Source: CAVPGH01 sp046726955 (GTDB taxonomy: Bacteria; Acidobacteriota; Vicinamibacteria; Fen-336). Taken from it: 8,184 nt of DNA. How positions within the stretch are numbered: position 1 is the stretch's first letter; every line of letters starts with the position of its first letter. Of this stretch, positions 6,281 through 8,184 are shown piece by piece. The notes beneath the pieces were generated by a model. It worked only from the letters and a program-made list of their open reading frames with translations. It was not told the DNA's origin and did not search any database. The position numbers and the translations under genes are program-made. Location: assembly GCA_046726955.1 (NCBI GenBank), contig JBKPBQ010000585.1:1-8184 (forward strand). Reading direction: 5' to 3'.

Positions 6281-7978
6281 TTGGATCCGTCGTTCCGCCG
6301 CCTCAGCTCCCGCTGGTTCGCGGCCATCATCGTGCTGGGGACCGCGGAGTCGGGCTGTACCGAGGTCCCGGCGGCCGGGACGGAGCGTCCCCGCCTCGTG
6401 GTCTTCGTCTCCGTGGACCAGATGCACTCGGAGTATCTGTCGCGCTTCGCTTCCCTCTTCCAGGGCGGGCTGAAGCGCGTCAACGAGGAGGGAGCGGTCT
6501 TCCCGAACGCCTACTACCGGCACGCGAACTCCGAGACTGGCCCCGGACACGCGCTGCTCCTCTCCGGCCGCCACGCCCGCGACAACGGCATCGTCGCGAA
6601 CGAGTGGTTCGATCGTCTGGAGGGGAAGACCATCAACGTCGTCGACGATCCCGCGGCCACGGCGGTTCCCGGACCGGGCCGGGGAGCGTCGCCTGCGCAC
6701 TTCATCGGCGTCACCCTCGGCGACCTCCTGAAGAAGGCCTCGCCCGCCTCGCGCGTGGTCGGGGTGGCCATGAAGGACCGGGCCGCGATCCTGATGACCG
6801 GCCCCCGCGCCGACGCCGCCTTCTGGTACGAGCAGCAGTCGAAGGGCTTCGGCACGAGCACGTACTACATGCGCGCGCTTCCCCCCTGGCTCGCCGCCTG
6901 GAATGCCGCGGGGCACATCGATGCCCTCGCCGGCACGATGTGGACGCGACTGTTGCCTGACGAGGCGCTGTACGAGCGGTTCGCCGGTCCGGACGACGTC
7001 AAGGGCGAGTGGGACAATGTGGACACGGTCTTCCCGCACCGGATCCGCGGCGCCCGGGGTGGCGCCGAGTTCTACGACGACGTTCGCCGCTCGCCCTTCA
7101 TGGACGAGCTGACGCTCGAGGTGGCGCTCGAGGCCATGAAGGCCTACGAGCTGGGCAAGGACGAGGCCACCGACATCCTCGCCGTGGGCATGTCCGCCAC
7201 GGACGTGATCGGACACACCTACGGGCCGGACAGCCAGGAGATCATGGACCAGATCCTCCGCCTCGACCGCGTCCTGGGCCGGCTCTTCGACGCCGCCGAG
7301 GCCCAGGCCGGGCGGGGCCGCGTCCTCTTCGGGCTGTCGGCGGACCACAGCTCGATGCCGCTCGTGGAGCTCTTGAAGGCGAAGGGCCTCGACGCGCGGC
7401 GCGTCGCGCCGGCGGACATCGAGAACGCCGTGCGGCAGGCTCTCCAGAAGCGCTTCCCCGGCGCCGACGACCTGATCGAGGCGGTGGACGTTCCGAGCTT
7501 CTACCTGGACCAGGCCGCGATCGCGCGCCACGGGCTCTCGCTGCGCCCGGTGCAGGACGTGGTCAAGGAGGCTCTCCTGCAGACGGGCGTCGTCGAGCGC
7601 GTCTACACGCCGGCGGACCTGCTGGGCGATGCCCCCCGGAACGATCCCGACTTCGCGCTCGTCCGCAACTCGTTCTTCGAGTCGCGGAGCCCGCAGGTCA
7701 TCGGGGTCGTGAAGCCGTACGTGTACGTGAGCGAGCATGTCGGAGGCACCGGGCACGGCACGGTCCACGACTACGACCGGCACGTCCCCGTGGCGTTCTT
7801 CGGATCGGGGATCAAGCCGGGCCGCTACGACGCCTCGTGCGGACCCGAGGACATCGCTCCCACGCTGGCCGCGCGCCTGGGCGTGGCGTACAAGATCGAG
7901 GAAGGACAACGCGTGCTTTCGGAAGCGCTCGCTCGCGGGGCGGACACGCGCGAAGCGAGGACGGGAGGCGCACGATGA
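6281..7978 (+). CDS. PafA-like secreted alkaline phosphatase (AP superfamily)
   Basis: Exported phosphate-monoester hydrolase of the alkaline phosphatase superfamily, 565 residues from the TTG start, close to PafA length. The N-terminus (RRLSSRWFAAIIVLG) is a signal peptide or anchor; Cys26 in AESGC is an off-consensus lipobox with Glu at -3. The active site maps onto Elizabethkingia PafA with near-constant offsets: Asp46 in VSVDQM, nucleophile Thr86 in ETGPGH, Asn107 in VANEWFDR, Lys165 and Arg167 in MKDRAAIL, Asp308 and His312 in ATDVIGH, Asp355-His356 in SADHSS, and His492 in GTGHGTVHDYD. The Asn/Lys/Arg set is what favours phosphomonoesters over diesters in PafA, so monoesterase activity is expected; two Zn ions would be bound. 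An alternative GTG start at 6188 is less likely because it lacks a ribosome site and buries the signal peptide. The stop overlaps the next gene (ATGA), so the two are coupled. The physiological substrate is unknown. Confidence 0.92.
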   Translation: MDPSFRRLSSRWFAAIIVLGTAESGCTEVPAAGTERPRLVVFVSVDQMHSEYLSRFASLFQGGLKRVNEEGAVFPNAYYRHANSETGPGHALLLSGRHARDNGIVANEWFDRLEGKTINVVDDPAATAVPGPGRGASPAHFIGVTLGDLLKKASPASRVVGVAMKDRAAILMTGPRADAAFWYEQQSKGFGTSTYYMRALPPWLAAWNAAGHIDALAGTMWTRLLPDEALYERFAGPDDVKGEWDNVDTVFPHRIRGARGGAEFYDDVRRSPFMDELTLEVALEAMKAYELGKDEATDILAVGMSATDVIGHTYGPDSQEIMDQILRLDRVLGRLFDAAEAQAGRGRVLFGLSADHSSMPLVELLKAKGLDARRVAPADIENAVRQALQKRFPGADDLIEAVDVPSFYLDQAAIARHGLSLRPVQDVVKEALLQTGVVERVYTPADLLGDAPRNDPDFALVRNSFFESRSPQVIGVVKPYVYVSEHVGGTGHGTVHDYDRHVPVAFFGSGIKPGRYDASCGPEDIAPTLAARLGVAYKIEEGQRVLSEALARGADTREARTGGAR

Positions 7979-8184
7979 CGCAGAGCCAGACGCTGCAGAC
8001 GACCAAGATGCGGCTGACCACGGAGCGGGGAGCCGACTTCTGGAACGACTCCTGCGCCCTCAACGAGCTCGGGGAGGCGGTGCGCAACGGCGCGGTCGGT
8101 GCCACCTCGAACCCGGTGATCGTCTCCACCGCGGTCAAGGCCGACCCGGGGACCTGGACGCCCGTTCTCGACGAGCTCGTGCTG
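7975..8184 (+). CDS. Transaldolase-family protein (3' partial)
   Basis: ATG at 7975 overlaps the phosphatase stop (ATGA), with GGGAGG about 6 bases upstream. Seventy codons are present before the window ends. Residues 20-50 (ADFWNDSCALNEL, then NGAVGATSNPVIV) match the N-terminus of the transaldolase/fructose-6-phosphate aldolase class I family: Asp25 corresponds to the catalytic aspartate of the first strand, and TSNP at 44-47 to the conserved TTNP motif. The Schiff-base lysine lies beyond the window, so neither activity nor integrity can be judged. Variants beginning DFWND differ from classical TalB/FSA and may have another sugar-phosphate substrate. Coupling to an exported phosphatase is unexpected for a plain pentose phosphate enzyme. 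Confidence 0.85.
   Translation, partial: MTQSQTLQTTKMRLTTERGADFWNDSCALNELGEAVRNGAVGATSNPVIVSTAVKADPGTWTPVLDELVL

Noticed and set aside
6236..7909. Long minus-strand open frame (557 codons) opposite the phosphatase gene
   Set aside because: It is antisense to a gene with a complete active site, and its composition is Arg/Val/His-rich with no motifs.

Overview
This is a GC-rich, gene-dense stretch of bacterial chromosome with no RNA genes, insertion sequences, phage genes or CRISPR arrays. Coding is almost continuous. Several junctions are 4-base start/stop overlaps, and four of the seven starts in the window are GTG or TTG. The gene set (a PafA-like alkaline phosphatase, an inositol-dehydrogenase-like oxidoreductase, an RbsABC-type transporter, a transaldolase-family gene) would suit a free-living soil or sediment heterotroph, for example Acidobacteriota or a neighbouring phylum. 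That placement is an inference from protein flavour and base composition; no phylogenetic marker is present.

Layout. (1) Bases 2-1216, plus strand: the 3' part of a large protein. It has what looks like the region following a von Willebrand A domain, a helical linker, and a C-terminal His/Cys-motif domain of a type met in bacterial conflict or signalling proteins. (2) Bases 1220-6037, minus strand: a five-gene operon read leftward, in the order sugar ABC ATPase (RbsA type), permease (RbsC type), lipoprotein solute-binding protein (RbsB type), inositol 2-dehydrogenase-like Gfo/Idh/MocA oxidoreductase, and queF (queuosine/preQ1 synthesis). Junctions are a 4-base overlap, then gaps of 4, 2 and 1 bases. 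It ends 3 bases from the stop of the convergent first gene. (3) Bases 6038-6280: the only intergenic region, divergent. It holds a TTGACA-type promoter, a perfect 12-base LacI-type palindrome, three perfect stem-loops and a possible 23-codon leader ORF. (4) Bases 6281-8184, plus strand: a PafA-like secreted alkaline phosphatase with all the monoesterase active-site residues, followed with an ATGA overlap by the start of a transaldolase-family gene that runs off the window.

How the genes may work together (inference): an exported phosphatase could strip phosphate from a polyol or sugar phosphate, the transporter could import the polyol, the dehydrogenase could oxidise it, and the transaldolase-like enzyme could act further down. 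The two arms face each other across one candidate LacI-type operator, which would give coordinated control. The ligand is not determined by the sequence; myo-inositol is the best guess, because the dehydrogenase resembles IolG. No regulator gene is in the window. queF has no obvious connection to this pathway and may simply ride on the operon.

I did not find an unmistakably new system. The least explained items are the C-terminal domain of the first gene and the architecture of the divergent control region.
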